Assembly: GCA_026873275.1 (NCBI GenBank)
Contig: JANTUC010000001.1
Location: forward strand, 434,001 to 498,000
Source: Pseudopithomyces maydicus
Lineage: Eukaryota > Ascomycota > Dothideomycetes > Pleosporales > Didymosphaeriaceae
Direction: 5' to 3'
DNA: 64,000 nucleotides
The position numbers and the translations under genes were made by a program. Under the pieces are notes generated by a model. That model was not told where the DNA came from. It ran no database searches and saw nothing but the letters and a program-made list of their open reading frames with translations. Of the stretch, positions 1 through 11,025 are shown in pieces. How positions within the stretch are numbered: the stretch's first letter is position 1; every line of letters starts with the position of its first letter.

Positions 1-958
1 GATGAATGTTAGAGGTCCCTCGACAGCATTGTAGCACGCATTGCCAGCGCTCGAGCACGAAGCGTCGCTTCCATTCGAGTAGCACTTATTAATGGCCGGA
101 AGACACTTGCTTTCATACTCGTTGAGGTATGAAGTGTACTGGGTTTTGTTGATGAGCGACCGGTAGCTGTTATTGTAAAGAAAAGTGACATAGGCGGGTT
201 CCTGCAGTTTGACATCAAACCAACCGTTGTTTATGCCCAAAGCTACTAGGTTGATTTTTTCACCCGCATTCGCCTTATTCTGGTCCAGAATGTATTTAGC
301 AAACTCAGGCCCGTAATGGCCCCCATAGGACTCAGTGAAGATGCCAAAATCACGCGATTTGTATTCAGGAAAAGACGCGTAGAATGCCTGGATGAGCTTC
401 CATACATAGGGCGCCGCAGTTTTGGTCGACGTGACAGTATCATTACCGTAGGAAAACCCAACACCAATTGGTTGGTCAATGTAAAGCATGTTGGCGTAGT
501 TATTGAAACTGAAGGTGTTGTTGACCGGAGTAGTGTTCGAGGAGCCGAGTTCAAATTTACACGGTCCGTTCTCCTGAAAGAGACCGATCATTGAGCTGCA
601 CCCAGGGCCTCCATTGAACCAGGTGGCGAGAGGGGCTGTGGACGGGTTTTGTCGTGCTTCGAAGAACCTGTTCATGTTTAGTGTTGCCATGCACTCTACC
701 GTGGACGACTTACCAAAACCACATGTTCATATCAGTGCCGACACTCAAATATCCCGAGTACTGGTTGACGCCTGGGGTTGTTTCACAGATGCCCGAATTT
801 TTGATAAATTCTATCTTGGCACCTGTGGCCGTGTGCTCAAAGACATTGTACAGGACACCATCTCGCTCGACCGTAGAGCGTTTGCCATTTCCTGGAGAGG
901 GCGCAGTTACAACCAGGCCAGCAAAGGCAGCGACCATACACAGAAGCGACACAAGCAT
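1..958 (-). CDS. Secreted serine carboxypeptidase (S10 family), partial at the window edge
   Basis: Peptidase S10 enzymes remove C-terminal residues from peptides at acidic pH, in the vacuole or outside the cell. The protein starts at ATG 956-958 with a hydrophobic signal peptide (MLVSLLCMVAAFAGLVVTAP). An intron at 668-713 (GTAAGT...AACAG) joins MNMWFW to FFEARQNP, giving the S10 pattern of a Trp/Phe-rich strand followed by the oxyanion-hole motif NGGPGCSS (about 594-620). The nucleophile motif lies near 325-340 as TESYGG, with Ser in G/T-E-S-Y-G-G. The frame stays open to base 1, ending in NACYNAVEGPLTFI, so the Asp and His of the triad lie outside the window. Several N-x-S/T sites fit a secreted glycoprotein. 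Family identity is very secure; vacuolar or extracellular location is inferred. Confidence 0.93.
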
Positions 959-1016
959 AACGGGCAGTAAGATGAAGGGCTTTCTGGTTGCAATGCAATG
1001 GGACTGACCATGTACC

Positions 1017-1024
1017 CTTATATG
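1017..1024 (-). promoter_or_regulatory. TATA-like element of the carboxypeptidase gene
   Basis: On the minus strand this reads CATATAAG, about 60 bp upstream of the carboxypeptidase ATG. Position and sequence fit a TATA box. It is a short match and has not been tested. Confidence 0.35.
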
Positions 1025-2273
1025 TGTTGCATGAAGCTAAGTAAGGACCTGTCCGCCAACCAACGTGCGCATTGCATATCGTGCGCAAGGGTACCACTAA
1101 ATACGTGTATGTGCCTATGTCACATTGAGTAGGTGGGCTGGAGCAAGTGCAACGTTGGGTAAGTCATATCCTGGGACGCCGTTGATCTGCGGGATCACCG
1201 TACGGAGGGTCTCGCATCATGAGCGTGAGGCTTGACGAGATGAGGAGGTGCTGGGATACGGCAAGGGTTACGATATAACCAGGACGAATAGTAGACAGGC
1301 AGCAAGCTGTAAGCCCAACTTTGGTCGTGGGCTAGGTATATTAATTGCAGAGGGAATAAGCACTGCACGACCGGCGGGGGCCGAGACCTCTGGAAAATGA
1401 CCGTACACAGTTGATAGGTTCGTGTAGGACGGACCATGACCGAAGGGACGGTTGCGCGGTCCCTTGACATGGAGCAAGCCTTGAGGCTGAAGCTTGACAA
1501 GGCTTGCTTCTGCACCTACCTGCCCTGGTATAGCGACTACGATGGCCGAGATGTTGGGTGGTCTGCAGTGTGCCCCAACAGTCAATTCACTGGAATGGAC
1601 TTGGCTCGTTGTAGACCCTGTCAAATGAGGGACACGGCTGCAAAATGACTCTGCAGTGGAAGATGCGTTGGGAATACCACATCTTCAGGATGGGTGCATT
1701 GTATTTGTAAGAGTGGGGTGTGATTCAGCAGGTGTGGATCCAGGGTAGTTCCAAGCATCTGTTGCGTGCTGTCAATTGACAGTGCGCGGAAATGTGGACG
1801 CCTGGCTGGTCAGAGGGTGCAGGCGATGAGATGGAATGGGAAGCCGCAGAAAGAAAAAGCACGGGAGAGCATCGATGGTCATGTAGACCATGTATGGGAC
1901 GTGGGCGAGTGTTGCGGTCGACAGCTGGGGCATGACCGAGGCGGTGGGCGTGGATGCACAGGTCATGAGGCGGGTGGAGATTGGCCGGAGCTCAAGAGCT
2001 ATCGCGTGCTTGGCATAGCGACGTCAATGAAGCTTGCAGGGTGTCGTGGTCTGGCTCTGAAGCACCAAACTCACCTCCTCTAGAACTGCAATCCCTTGCT
2101 TGCCATCGATCTAGCAGCGCCGTTTCTTCCTTTCTTCCTTTCTCCGGGGCAGTTTCTTCTGCCTATCCTTATCGGGTGGCCCGTTTCACGCACTAGCCGC
2201 CGTCACATTCGGGAGCCTTCATCGATCGCGCCGCGCCCTCATTCGCCTTTCATAACACTCCCAGCACACCACC
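1025..2273. other. Intergenic region, no supported gene
   Basis: This gap separates the carboxypeptidase and ypt7. Open frames here (for example 1268-1624 minus and 1766-2083 plus) have no recognisable domain, no start context and no splice structure. The last 150 bp before the ypt7 ATG are pyrimidine-rich with TTCC runs, as expected for a fungal promoter and leader. I see no transposon ends or tandem repeats. Confidence 0.5.
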
Positions 2274-3057
2274 ATGGCATCACGAAAGAAGGTTCTTCTC
2301 AAGGCATGCTTATTCTGTCCATGGATGTAGACGATGTGTTGCTAACGGCAAGCAGGTCATCATCCTCGGTGACAGCGGGGTCGGCAAGACCAGCTTGATG
2401 AACCAATATGTATGCGCCTGCGACGCCCCTCGCCGACCACCCTACCCAGCACCCTTCTGACCCGTGTGCAGGTCAACAAAAAGTTCAGCGCGAGCTACAA
2501 GGCCACGATAGGCGCCGACTTCCTCACCAAAGAGGTCCTCGTTGACGATCGTCTGGTGACGATGCAGGTCGGTGCAGCGTAACTCGGACAACCTGACAGT
2601 GGCTGATACGAATTAGTTGTGGGACACAGCGGGACAGGAGAGATTTCAGTCGTTAGGCGTGGCTTTCTATCGGGGCGCCGACTGCTGCGTGTTGGTCTAC
2701 GACGTCAACAACTCCAAGAGCTTCGACACGCTGGACAGCTGGCGGGACGAGTTCCTGGTGCAAGCTAGCCCCATGGACCCTGAAAGTTTCCCCTTTGTTG
2801 TAATCGGCAACAAGATCGATGTGGAGGAGAGCAAGCGGATGATCTCCCAGAAGCGCGCCATGACCTACTGCCAATCCAAGGGCGGCATTCCGTACTTCGA
2901 GACGAGCGCCAAGGAGGCCATCAACGTGGAGCAAGCGTTCGAGGTCATTGCCCGGCAGGCGCTTGCCCAGGAAGAGGTGGGCGACTTCAACTCGGACTTC
3001 CCTGAGACCATCCCCATAGACCTCAAGCCAGGCGGTGACGGTGGCTGTGCGTGCTGA
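2274..3057 (+). CDS. ypt7: Rab7-type small GTPase Ypt7
   Basis: Ypt7 is the Rab GTPase of late endosome and vacuole fusion and acts with the HOPS complex on the vacuolar membrane. Four exons (2274-2303, 2356-2409, 2472-2567, 2617-3057) give 206 residues, the usual Rab7 length. The protein starts MASRKKVLLK, then the P-loop GDSGVGKT, the effector loop YKATIGADF, the G3 motif LWDTAGQERF, the G4 motif NKID and the G5 motif ETSAK. It ends in Cys-Ala-Cys, the double geranylgeranylation signal of Rab7. Introns 2 and 3 are GT-AG. Intron 1 must start with GC (AAG|GCATGC) to keep the conserved KKVLLK-VIILGD junction, and it has a good branch site (GCTAAC at 2341). A Gyp2-type Rab GAP is encoded at the far end of the window. 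Confidence 0.97.
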
Positions 3058-3730
3058 TGCCGAGTGTTTTGTGTACATGCAGCGCTTTGGCGGCTGGCAT
3101 ATCCCAGCTGGTTCTATCAAGGAGTTTTGGTGTCTGGCGCGGCATATCTCTTCGACGAGATGGACTTGTTACTTGCTCTACTTCTTGTATGCCATACACA
3201 GGAAGGCTATATAGCCGACCCACATTCAATACAGCACGTGTTGCAACCGTCTCCAGGCTCCCGTGTTCCAGGGCTGCTTGTTCTGCTTGTTCTGTATCTA
3301 CTCTCTGGTGCGTGCTGTTCCGTGGCCCCACCCCACGGCTGTACGGCGAACAATGCGAGAGGATATTTCGCATCGCACAACCAGACCGATGGTGACCCAT
3401 CTTGAGATGGGGATCTGAAGCCGAGCGATCCGTGGCTGGTGCTGGTGTGCCACAGCTGCGGCGTCACCGAGCACGCGCCATTGCATTAGTGTACAAGCCC
3501 GAGTGCCCCAGGAACTTCAGATGCACTCCGAAACGCCCGTTCGCTGATCACAAGCCTCTTCCCCTTCCACTTTCACTGGTGACTTGTGTCTGCCGACCCA
3601 CCCACTCACCCGTCGTTCCATGGGCACCCTTCTGCCTGATGCCGCGCGACAACGGAGCACCTTGACTTTCATTCCTCTCCATCCCCGGTTCCCTCCCTAG
3701 TAGCGCCCACGGCTCCCACGAATCCCAGCC
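3058..3730. other. Intergenic region between ypt7 and the transporter gene
   Basis: No gene is supported. Overlapping open frames occur in several phases on both strands, but none resembles a known protein or has flanking splice sites. The final 150 bp are C- and CT-rich, like the leader of the downstream transporter gene. Confidence 0.5.
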
Positions 3731-5243
3731 ATGCCTCCTCCGCCTCTGAGTGCGGCTACATCGCCGCGGCTCAGTGAAGACGGGCCCGTCATATACGATG
3801 GAGATCTCGCAAGTCCGATACGGAGCCCAGCCAGCCATGTCAGCGTGTGGAGTGAAGGCAAGAAGCCGCCCAAGTCGAAATGGAGACACGCCGTGGGGAT
3901 CTTACTGCTGCTGGCCACAGTATTCCTCTGGACTGCCTCCAACTTTTTAGCAAGTGTGCGTGTCCCCGCTTCGTGGCTTCCGCGCAAGGGAACGAAGAGC
4001 GAAGAAAGCTGATTGTGCCACGCAGACTATTTTCGCAGACAACTCTTACTCCAAGCCCTACTTCGTTACCTATGTCAACACCGCCTTCTTCATGATACCC
4101 CTAATACCTATGTTTCTTAAACACGCTTGGGACGACCGAGACAATATCAAACACCAACCTCTTATCCTGCAAATTCGCAACCTTTTACAACGCCGCGTGG
4201 GCCGCTACAAACTCTTGCGCGATCACGAGTCCTCCTCCGGCTCGTCCATATTCTCCAAATCAAGCTACGACCCCGCCTCCGGTACCACGTCTCTCCTTCT
4301 CGGCGATGAACTGGGTGAAAGTCACGAAGTAGGCGCTGCGTTGGACGGGGAGGAGGAGGGGCTCACGCTCGGCCAGACATTGAAGCTCGGGCTGGAATTT
4401 TGTCTCCTGTGGTTCCTGGCAAATTACTTCGCGGCCGCCTGCCTGGAATACACCACCGTTGCTTCTTCCACCATCCTCGCTTCCACCTCATCCATCTGGA
4501 CGCTCCTTTGCGGCTCCATCATGCGTGTGGAGCGTTTCACCCTACGCAAATTCATTGGCGTGTGCGCCTCCCTCGCTGGCGTCGTCCTCATCTCCACTGT
4601 CGACGTTTCCGGTGAGACCGACGAGAACCGGGGCTCTTTCCCGCACAAGACACCGCGTGAGCTCGCTATTGGAGATGCCATGGCGTTCATCTCCGCCGTC
4701 TTGTATGGCTTCTATGCAGTTTTTATGAAGAAGCGCATCGGAGATGAGAGCAAGGTCAATATGCCCTTGTTCTTCGGCCTTGTCGGGACCTTGAACGTAT
4801 TCCTGCTCTGGCCTGGCATGGTTGTGCTACATGTTACCGGCATTGAGCCCTTCCAACTCCCTCCCACTGGCAAGATCCTTACTATCGTGCTCGTCAACTC
4901 GGCGTCTTCGCTCGTCTCGGACTTTTGCTGGGCGTATTCGATGCTGTTGACAAGTCCGCTAATCGTGACCGTTGGACTTAGTTTGACGATTCCGCTGAGT
5001 CTTGTGGGGCAGATGGTATTGGACAAACAGTACAGTAGTCCGTTATATTGGGTTGGAGCGGCCATCATGGTTGTGAGTTTCTTGTTCATCAACCACGAGG
5101 ATACAAAGGAAGAAGAAACTGGAACACAGGGTGAGGAGCCGCTGTTCAGCGTTAGGGAAAGCTTCTCCAGCAGAAGGAACAGTGCAATGAGTCGGAGAGA
5201 TAGTGTGCGGAGTAGCAGGAGTTTACGCAGTGATGTAGCCTAA
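3731..5243 (+). CDS. EamA/SLC35F-type membrane transporter (vacuolar YML018C/Thi74-like)
   Basis: The product belongs to the drug/metabolite transporter superfamily. Its yeast relatives, YML018C and Thi74, are multi-pass proteins of vacuole or mitochondrion; the substrate is not established. Exon 1 (3731-3955) encodes a Pro/Ser-rich cytosolic N terminus and the first membrane segment (VGILLLLATVFLW). An intron at 3956-4025 joins NFLAS to TIFADNSYSKP, restoring the family motif (F/Y-x-D-x-S-Y-x-K-P-F/Y-F-x-T-Y). Exon 2 (4026-5243) holds the other membrane helices and an acidic linker (about residues 170-190). The last two helices are followed by a Ser/Arg-rich tail with possible basophilic kinase sites. 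Total length is 480 residues. The donor could also be 2 bp upstream, but that breaks the phase. Family call is firm; the exact paralogue is not. Confidence 0.9.
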
Positions 5244-5442
5244 CTTTGGCTTCACAATGTACGTTGGACAATTAGCATGCATGGCGCTGGCGGAGTTATT
5301 ATAGAGCGAACGGTTCAACAGCAACACGGTTTACACACACAAAGTACTAGATTCCATGATGCTTCCTATTACAAGTGAATTTTACAGGGTATCTTCAAGA
5401 TAGACAGCTATGCTATCCAAGCTCTAGGTGTTCAAAAGTCTT

Positions 5443-6913
5443 TCACCTGTTCCCCCACTTCCTTCCTCCTCTGCCTTTCCCACGGTAGCCCCTACCTCCA
5501 CCGTTGTCTCCCTGCTCCTTTCGCAGCTCTTTGAACTTTTCCTTCCATGCCGCTTCATCCATATCGACCTCTTCCGCCTCCCAGCTCTCCTGATCCATGA
5601 ATTCTTCCAAATACTTTTGGACCTTAGGCTCCCAGCTTTCCGGGCCGGCCTCCAAATCAGAATATTCAAGGACGTTTTTTCCGAGCTCGTAATCACCCTG
5701 GCGTGTACGAATGAGAGAAGACATCAGTCCGAGTGAGTTGCATGCCAGTCCGAGGTCGTGACAGAGGGAGCGGACATAGAAACCAGAGGTGACCGTCATG
5801 CGTAGACGAGCAGCAGGGGGTGTGGCAGTGGGCTTGTGCCGGTTGGCGGAGGCGTCGGCACGTCTAGATCTGGAGAGTCAGCCCGTATCGAAGCTCCAGC
5901 AACCGTCGTAGAAGCCTCAGGGGCTGCTTTGTCCAAGTCAGGAATTGACGATTCTTGCGCAGCGGTTGCTGAGTGGGCACCAGCCGGTTTGGCAACGCTA
6001 TCATCCGGTGTACCAGGTGCGTCTGCAGAAGCCTCTGTTGGCACTGGAAGCGCGCCTGACATCGAAGGGTGGTCATCCTGCTTCAACTTTTTAGAGTCAG
6101 ACTCTTCGTTTGACACAACATCCACCTCTGGGGATCTCAACCGCTTGTTAGCCCCGCGCGCCGCTGCAACGTCGGCATCCTTTTGCCGTATGCCCAACAG
6201 TCGCTCGGCACCCACCTTCTCCGTACCATCAACCTCCTCTTTTGGCCAGGTAAACTCGTGTGATCCAGGTTCCAACCACTCGATCAGCTCCAACTTCTCA
6301 ACCTGAACAGGCCGAGCAGGAACCTCTGGGATGTCGCCTCCTGCTCTCGCGTACTCGTACATCTTCTTCCCATCGACCTTGAGTGCCGAGAAAACGCTCG
6401 GCTTCTGCATGATCTTGCCGCGGAACTGGTCCAGCTTCTCCTCAACCAGCTCTTTCGTGACATGGGCATATTCGCTCCTGCTCACAACCTTGCCGACCGC
6501 ATCGTAGCTGTCAGTGGCTGCGCCGAAAAGCACAACACATTCATATGACTTTGTGCATTCGAGAAAGCGGGAGAGGCACTTGGTGCCACGGCCTGCGCCG
6601 ACGATGAGGACGCCTGTTGCGAGCGGGTCGAGGGTGCCGCCGTGCCCAAGCTTCACTTTGAGGTTGTCAATGTGTCTGCGCTTCACGCCGGAGAGCTCCA
6701 TGTTGCGTCTTGCATGGGTCATCCATGGGGCGAAAAGCTGCGATTTGTCAAAGTGGGATTGGAGGTCGCGCAAGACGCCGGCGGAGGAGGCCCATTGGGG
6801 CTTGTTGATTGCTGGACATGGCTGTGAGCTTCGATATTGAAGAGGGAACCAATTGACGCACCGAAGATACCCTCGATCACCTTGCGGCTCTCTTTTGTGG
6901 GGGAAGAAGCCAT
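5443..6913 (-). CDS. PUS4: tRNA pseudouridine-55 synthase Pus4 (TruB family), frame broken at a G/C run
   Basis: Pus4 isomerises U55 of elongator tRNAs to pseudouridine in nucleus and mitochondria. Exon 1 (6862-6913) encodes MASSPTKESRKVIEGIF. An intron (6812-6861) then joins it to AINKPQWASS, giving the TruB motif E-G-I-F-A-I-N-K-P. The catalytic Asp lies in GGTLDPLATG near residue 77, and the C-terminal TruB motif TSGFYVRSLCHDLG is near 5750-5790. A long Ala/Pro/Asp-rich insert precedes it, and the tail is Gly/Arg-rich. As given, the frame breaks at the five G's at 5816-5820: the upstream frame ends LPHPLLLVYA-stop, while the next frame reads ARLRMTVTSGF. One added base in that run gives an exact 474-codon gene reading PHPPAARLRMTV. 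A cryptic intron is less likely but not excluded. The start lies 277 bp from the divergent J-protein gene. Confidence 0.9.
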
Positions 6914-7190
6914 GGTGCGTTGGAGGAGGCGGCTGGTCATGGGCAGGTGGGGGGAGCGCGTCGCACTTGCACTTTCTGTAGAGCTGCAGGAACGGGAACG
7001 GAAATGTTCCGAACTAGCGCCCGCCGCCTGCAATGGCACGTGACGCAACTTTTTAGGTAGCTATCGAGTCTCCCAGGTCACCCAGGCACCTTCTCTACTG
7101 TACTGACGCCGCCTGTGCCAACCCACCCAGTGTCGCATACGCCCCATCTCCCCGGCACGCCGCCGCAGCCCCCTCTACATTTCCCCGGCC

Positions 7191-8168
7191 ATGGCGGACA
7201 ACAAGGACCTCGAGGAAATCGCCAGGACCACGTCCGACGACTTTTACGAGCTGCTCGGCGTCGACATCTTTGCAGACGAGGCCGCAATCAAGCGCCAGTA
7301 CCGTAAATCCTCGGTGAAATACCATCCCGACAAGAACCCCGACAACAAGCAGGCCGCAGATCAGTTCATTCTCCTCGGTATCGCGCGCGACATCCTCATA
7401 GATCCCACCCTCAAACAAATCTATGACCGGGAACGCAAGCTGCGCGTGGAGAGGGAGGAGGAGAAGAACCGGCTGGGCGCTCAGCGACGGAAGATGGTGG
7501 ATGACCTGGAAGAGGCAGAACGTAGAGGCTTCGCGAACCTGAAGAGACAACGTGAAGAGATCACCGAGCGCGAGCAGGCCATTGCGCGGCTGGCCGAAGA
7601 GAATAGGGCGCGGAGGGAGGCATACCAGGAGAAGATGGACAAGTTACGCCAAGACGAGGAGCTCAAGGCCCAGATGGACCGCTCCGTCAAGGTGCGCTTT
7701 CGACGCGAAGGCGAAGCCGCTACATGGGATCAGGACATCATGACCACCATGTTTGAACGCTATGGAGAAATCGACACCGTCGTCATGGGCCACGACAAGA
7801 AGACCAAGGTTTCGGGAGAGAAACACAGGAGGGTCGACGCCACCGTCACCGTTGTCTATCTCCGCCTCGATAACGCACACGCTGCTGTACTTGCAGGAAA
7901 GACTGATTATCCTTTCTTAGAATCTGTCACCTGGGCAAGCCGAGAGTCGGAAATCAAATCGGATTTGAAAGCAAAGTACTCAGCGCCTTCAACCCCACTA
8001 CAGGCGCCGGGGGCGACATTAAAAGCTTCATTTGGCGTCGGCAAAAGTCTTGCCGCTGCGCCTGGCCGGCCACAGTTTGCAAATCTGAAAGAGCTGGAAG
8101 AGTACACCTTGAAAAGGTGCAAAGAGATTGATGAGAAGAGACGACAGTTGAGAGAACAGGCCGTATAA
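7191..8168 (+). CDS. cwf23: DnaJ/RRM spliceosome protein, Cwf23/DNAJC17-like
   Basis: This single-exon gene encodes 325 residues. A J domain (about 15-80) carries the HPD motif at residues 45-47 in YHPDKNPDNKQ, needed to stimulate Hsp70. A highly charged coiled coil (about 80-165, rich in E/R/K) follows. An RRM-like domain then begins VKVRFRREGEAATW and contains the RNP-like strand ATVTVVYLRLDNAHAAV. J domain, coiled coil and RRM in this order define the Cwf23/DNAJC17 family, which associates with the spliceosome and Prp43 disassembly factors. The ATG at 7191 is in good context and gives the canonical N terminus. The gene shares a 277 bp divergent promoter with PUS4. The J/RRM order is seen directly; the splicing role is known for the family. 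Confidence 0.92.
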   Translation: MADNKDLEEIARTTSDDFYELLGVDIFADEAAIKRQYRKSSVKYHPDKNPDNKQAADQFILLGIARDILIDPTLKQIYDRERKLRVEREEEKNRLGAQRRKMVDDLEEAERRGFANLKRQREEITEREQAIARLAEENRARREAYQEKMDKLRQDEELKAQMDRSVKVRFRREGEAATWDQDIMTTMFERYGEIDTVVMGHDKKTKVSGEKHRRVDATVTVVYLRLDNAHAAVLAGKTDYPFLESVTWASRESEIKSDLKAKYSAPSTPLQAPGATLKASFGVGKSLAAAPGRPQFANLKELEEYTLKRCKEIDEKRRQLREQAV

Positions 8169-8915
8169 TTGGCCGTATATACGCCGACATGATTCCTTTT
8201 TGTAGAAAGATACCCACAACGAAAGTCTTGTTCCAGCTATACTGTCAATCTTCAGCATATTCGAGTGTAATTCGTCTTGCCCGTGTTTACTCGTCTACAA
8301 TCCCCTTGTTACTTTCCTGCCGTTTTATCAATTTACAGGGGCAACCTTGCTACGCTATCGCATTTTTCACTCCGAAATGAAACATTACCAATATACTCCA
8401 CTATTCGAGGCCACGGACTCTATGGCTGGGATCCAACACTTCAAAACGATCCACGAACCGAGGAGGTTTATATCAGCCGTAGCCCTGGTTATGTTGATCG
8501 GAGAATCTGTGCCGTCAGTCCTCCTAACCCGGTTAATTACATTTGTGCGGACCAAGATGCGATATACCCATGTTTGACGGACGGCTCTTTGCCTTGAATG
8601 TTGGTATAGGTATCTATTCAACCTTTGCGCTAGCCTTAATCCTATGCTATCCTTGCACATATACATCGGCACTTTATACCGACAAGTGGGGTGTCATTTA
8701 ATCAAATGCCTCTCATTGCCTGACCTTGACGTAGGATCACTCGTGCCTAAACAATATATGTTTCAGAGGAACGCGGGGTATTCTCCGAAGCTAGTGTTTT
8801 TGCTAGATTGGGGCATAGTCCTTTTCTGGGAAGACCTAGTTTGTCTTGTGTGTCGTAAACGGCGGACTATTAGCAAGACCGGTGGCAGGGGTTAAGAACA
8901 ATTTATCGAAGGGTC
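8169..8915. other. Intergenic region upstream of the feruloyl esterase
   Basis: No gene is supported. The sequence is AT-richer than the flanking genes, with many stops in all frames. Short frames at 8347-8577 (plus) and 8385-8672 (minus) overlap each other and match nothing I recognise. Confidence 0.45.
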
Positions 8916-8923
8916 TATTTAAA
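8916..8923 (+). promoter_or_regulatory. TATA-like element of the feruloyl esterase gene
   Basis: The sequence TATTTAAA lies about 100 bp upstream of the esterase ATG at 9017, with no other ATG close downstream. Position and sequence fit a TATA box of an inducible secreted-enzyme gene. It is an inference from one short match. Confidence 0.4.
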
Positions 8924-9016
8924 CACCATTAACTTGTGCCTCCCTCGTGCCCAACTCATATCGTGCACAGCGATATTGCCGAACAAGAAGATACGTCCTG
9001 GACAATACGAATCAAA

Positions 9017-10153
9017 ATGCTGTACCTTTCGTCTGTGTTGGGGGCGTTGCTCTTCAGTGCAACTTCTGTGCTTTGTGCTCCGGGTTCTCATATTAGCTGT
9101 GCGTGCTACCTGAATGGAAACCATACGAAGGACGCGACGATGCTTACTTGACCGAACAGCTCTCTCGAACTTGCCGACTGATCAGATCACGCCACCGGAG
9201 CTCCTTGTCAAACGTGCTAACTCTGCGGGGTGTGGAAAGACACCAACGATTACTTCAGGTGTGAAGTCCATAAATGTCAATGGAAAGAATCGGCAATACA
9301 CAATCCGCGTGCCATCTGGATACGACAAAAGCAAACCCTACAAACTCATATTCGCTTTTCACTGGGTGGGCGGTACGATGAACGACGTTGCTGGTGGCGG
9401 ATCGGATGGTGCATTGTGGTCATAGTACGTACAGTTGGGTATGACGTTGATGTGCTTTCCTTGCGTGGTAGAGGATATCTGCCACCCGGGAAAGAGCATA
9501 ACACTGACTACTTTGTATCCTTATACGAGTAAATTTGAGTATACACTGACTTTTAATCAATATTTAGCTATGGAATGCAAAAGAAGTCAGCTGAGTCGGC
9601 CATCTTGGTAGCACCGCAAGGACTGAACAATGGTTGGGCCAACAGTGGCGGCGAGGATATCGCCTTTGTGGACGCAATGGTCAAGGCCATTGAAAACGAT
9701 CTGTGCGTGAACACGAGTCAACGATTTGCAACGGGCTTTTCGTACGGCGGGTCCATGTCATTTTCGATCGCATGTTCCAGGGCCAAAGACTTCCGTGCAG
9801 TTGCCGTCATCTCCGGTGGACAGTTGAGTGGCTGCGATGGTGGCAACGATCCCATTGCGTATCTCGGAATTCATGGAATTAGTGATGGCACACTTAACAT
9901 TGCTGGCGGAAGAACGTTGCGCGATCGTTTCGTCAAGAATAATGGTTGTGCGAGCACGAACCCGAAGGAACCTTCAGCTGGGAGCAAGACGCATGTTAAA
10001 ACCAGCTACACAGGCTGCAAGAGCGGCTACCCAGTCACATGGATCGCATTTGATGGCGGTCATGCACCAGCACCCGTGGACGGTGGTGGTGATAGTGGAG
10101 CTCGCAGCTACACTCCTGATGAAATATGGGGTTTCTTCAACCAGTTCTCATAG
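9017..10153 (+). CDS. Secreted feruloyl esterase (type C/D, esterase_PHB family)
   Basis: Feruloyl esterases release ferulic and coumaric acid from arabinoxylan in plant cell walls. Three exons (9017-9098, 9160-9424, 9568-10153) give 310 residues. The N terminus is a signal peptide (MLYLSSVLGALLFSATSVLCAP) followed by a short propeptide. Mature sequence starts near SAGCGKTPT, as in FaeC-type enzymes. Conserved stretches include FAFHWVGGTMNDV, YYGMQKKS, APQGLNNGW and NSGGEDIAFVD. The nucleophile Ser is in GFSYGG (about residue 174) and the catalytic His in DGGHAPAP (about residue 279). Splice junctions are in phase: intron 1 joins S-S-L, intron 2 joins W-S-Y-Y-G-M. There is no carbohydrate-binding module. 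A CE1-like acetylxylan esterase is the main alternative, but the motifs favour feruloyl esterase. Confidence 0.9.
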
Positions 10154-10416
10154 GGCGATGATGCGCGTGGGGTGTACTGCGATCATGGGGAGGGGGAAAT
10201 GTCTAGATATACCCTTTCTCAAATATGATCTTCAATCTCGTGCAATCTGTCTATCAAAGAGTATATCTTAGCCTTGTCTCACAGTTTTCGACAGCTTTAA
10301 CATACGATTCTGCCATCCATATATTGAATACAAATTAATTGCGATTTCTTTGTGACATTACTACAATAGAAGATTCAACAACCCTAACTGGAAATGAAGA
10401 ATGCCCCGGCCCCATT

Positions 10417-11025
10417 TTAATCAGGTGACTCAGGAGGTAAAGACTTGAACTGTGGGTTTCCTTCGTAGTCAAATGTTCCAATACAAACTCTTTTAGTTTT
10501 GCGAAAATGATGCGGCACTATCAGGCCACTAAATATCAGAAAATCACGCTCGTTCTGAAAGATGAATGCGTTCCTGGCGTACAGAATGTCGATGGCTTCA
10601 CGGTAACTGCACACACACACATCAGTGGACCGTACTCAAGTGAGATGTGGATTAAGGTTTCAGGCTTACACCAACCGACAGGTCAGCAACAGCTGGGTCT
10701 GCATCCTACAGCGTGATCCCGGCGGACAGTATCTTCTGGGCTCAGAACAATTTCTGCCGTACAGTTCTGTTACATTGCGCTTGCTGCTTTTCACGATGAT
10801 ATGCACTTGATTCGTCTCGCAGAGGACCATTTCATATATTATAAGTCGAATCTCGGGGGTAATTTGTTGAAAAATGGCGACTGATCTTGACTCTTTGTTC
10901 GATGGCTCACTCTGTCGATCGATAAACTGCGTGTTCGATTTCTTAATGCCCTGTGACGATCGTAGTTGGTCTGTAGTGGCAGCGGAGCGAATAGGCCTTT
11001 GACCCAAGTAAACATGATTTCCCAT
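10417..11025 (-). CDS. Short LPREIR/IYE-motif protein (DUF7730-like), possibly truncated
   Basis: Two exons (11025-10670 and 10606-10417; intron 10607-10669, GTAAGC...TGCAG) give 181 residues. The centre reads ITPEIRLIIYEMVL, then QLLLTCRLVYREAIDILYARNAFIF. This is the pattern of a large fungal family of F-box-like proteins: L-P-x-E-I-R-x-x-I-Y-E, then L-L-x-T-C-R-x-I-Y-x-E-A. Function is unknown. Relatives usually continue for another 60-100 residues after the NxF motif, with long hydrophobic strands. Here the frame stops after a charged tail ending SLPPESPD, so this copy may be shortened. A longer protein with a related motif lies at 43085-44587. Confidence 0.7.

Noticed and set aside
8347..8672. 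Short ORFs on both strands between cwf23 and the esterase
   Set aside because: They overlap each other in antisense, match nothing recognised, and lack splice or promoter signals.
9425..9567. Extra exon within the 143 bp feruloyl esterase intron 2
   Set aside because: Direct joining gives ALWSYYGMQKKS, matching the family without need for another exon.
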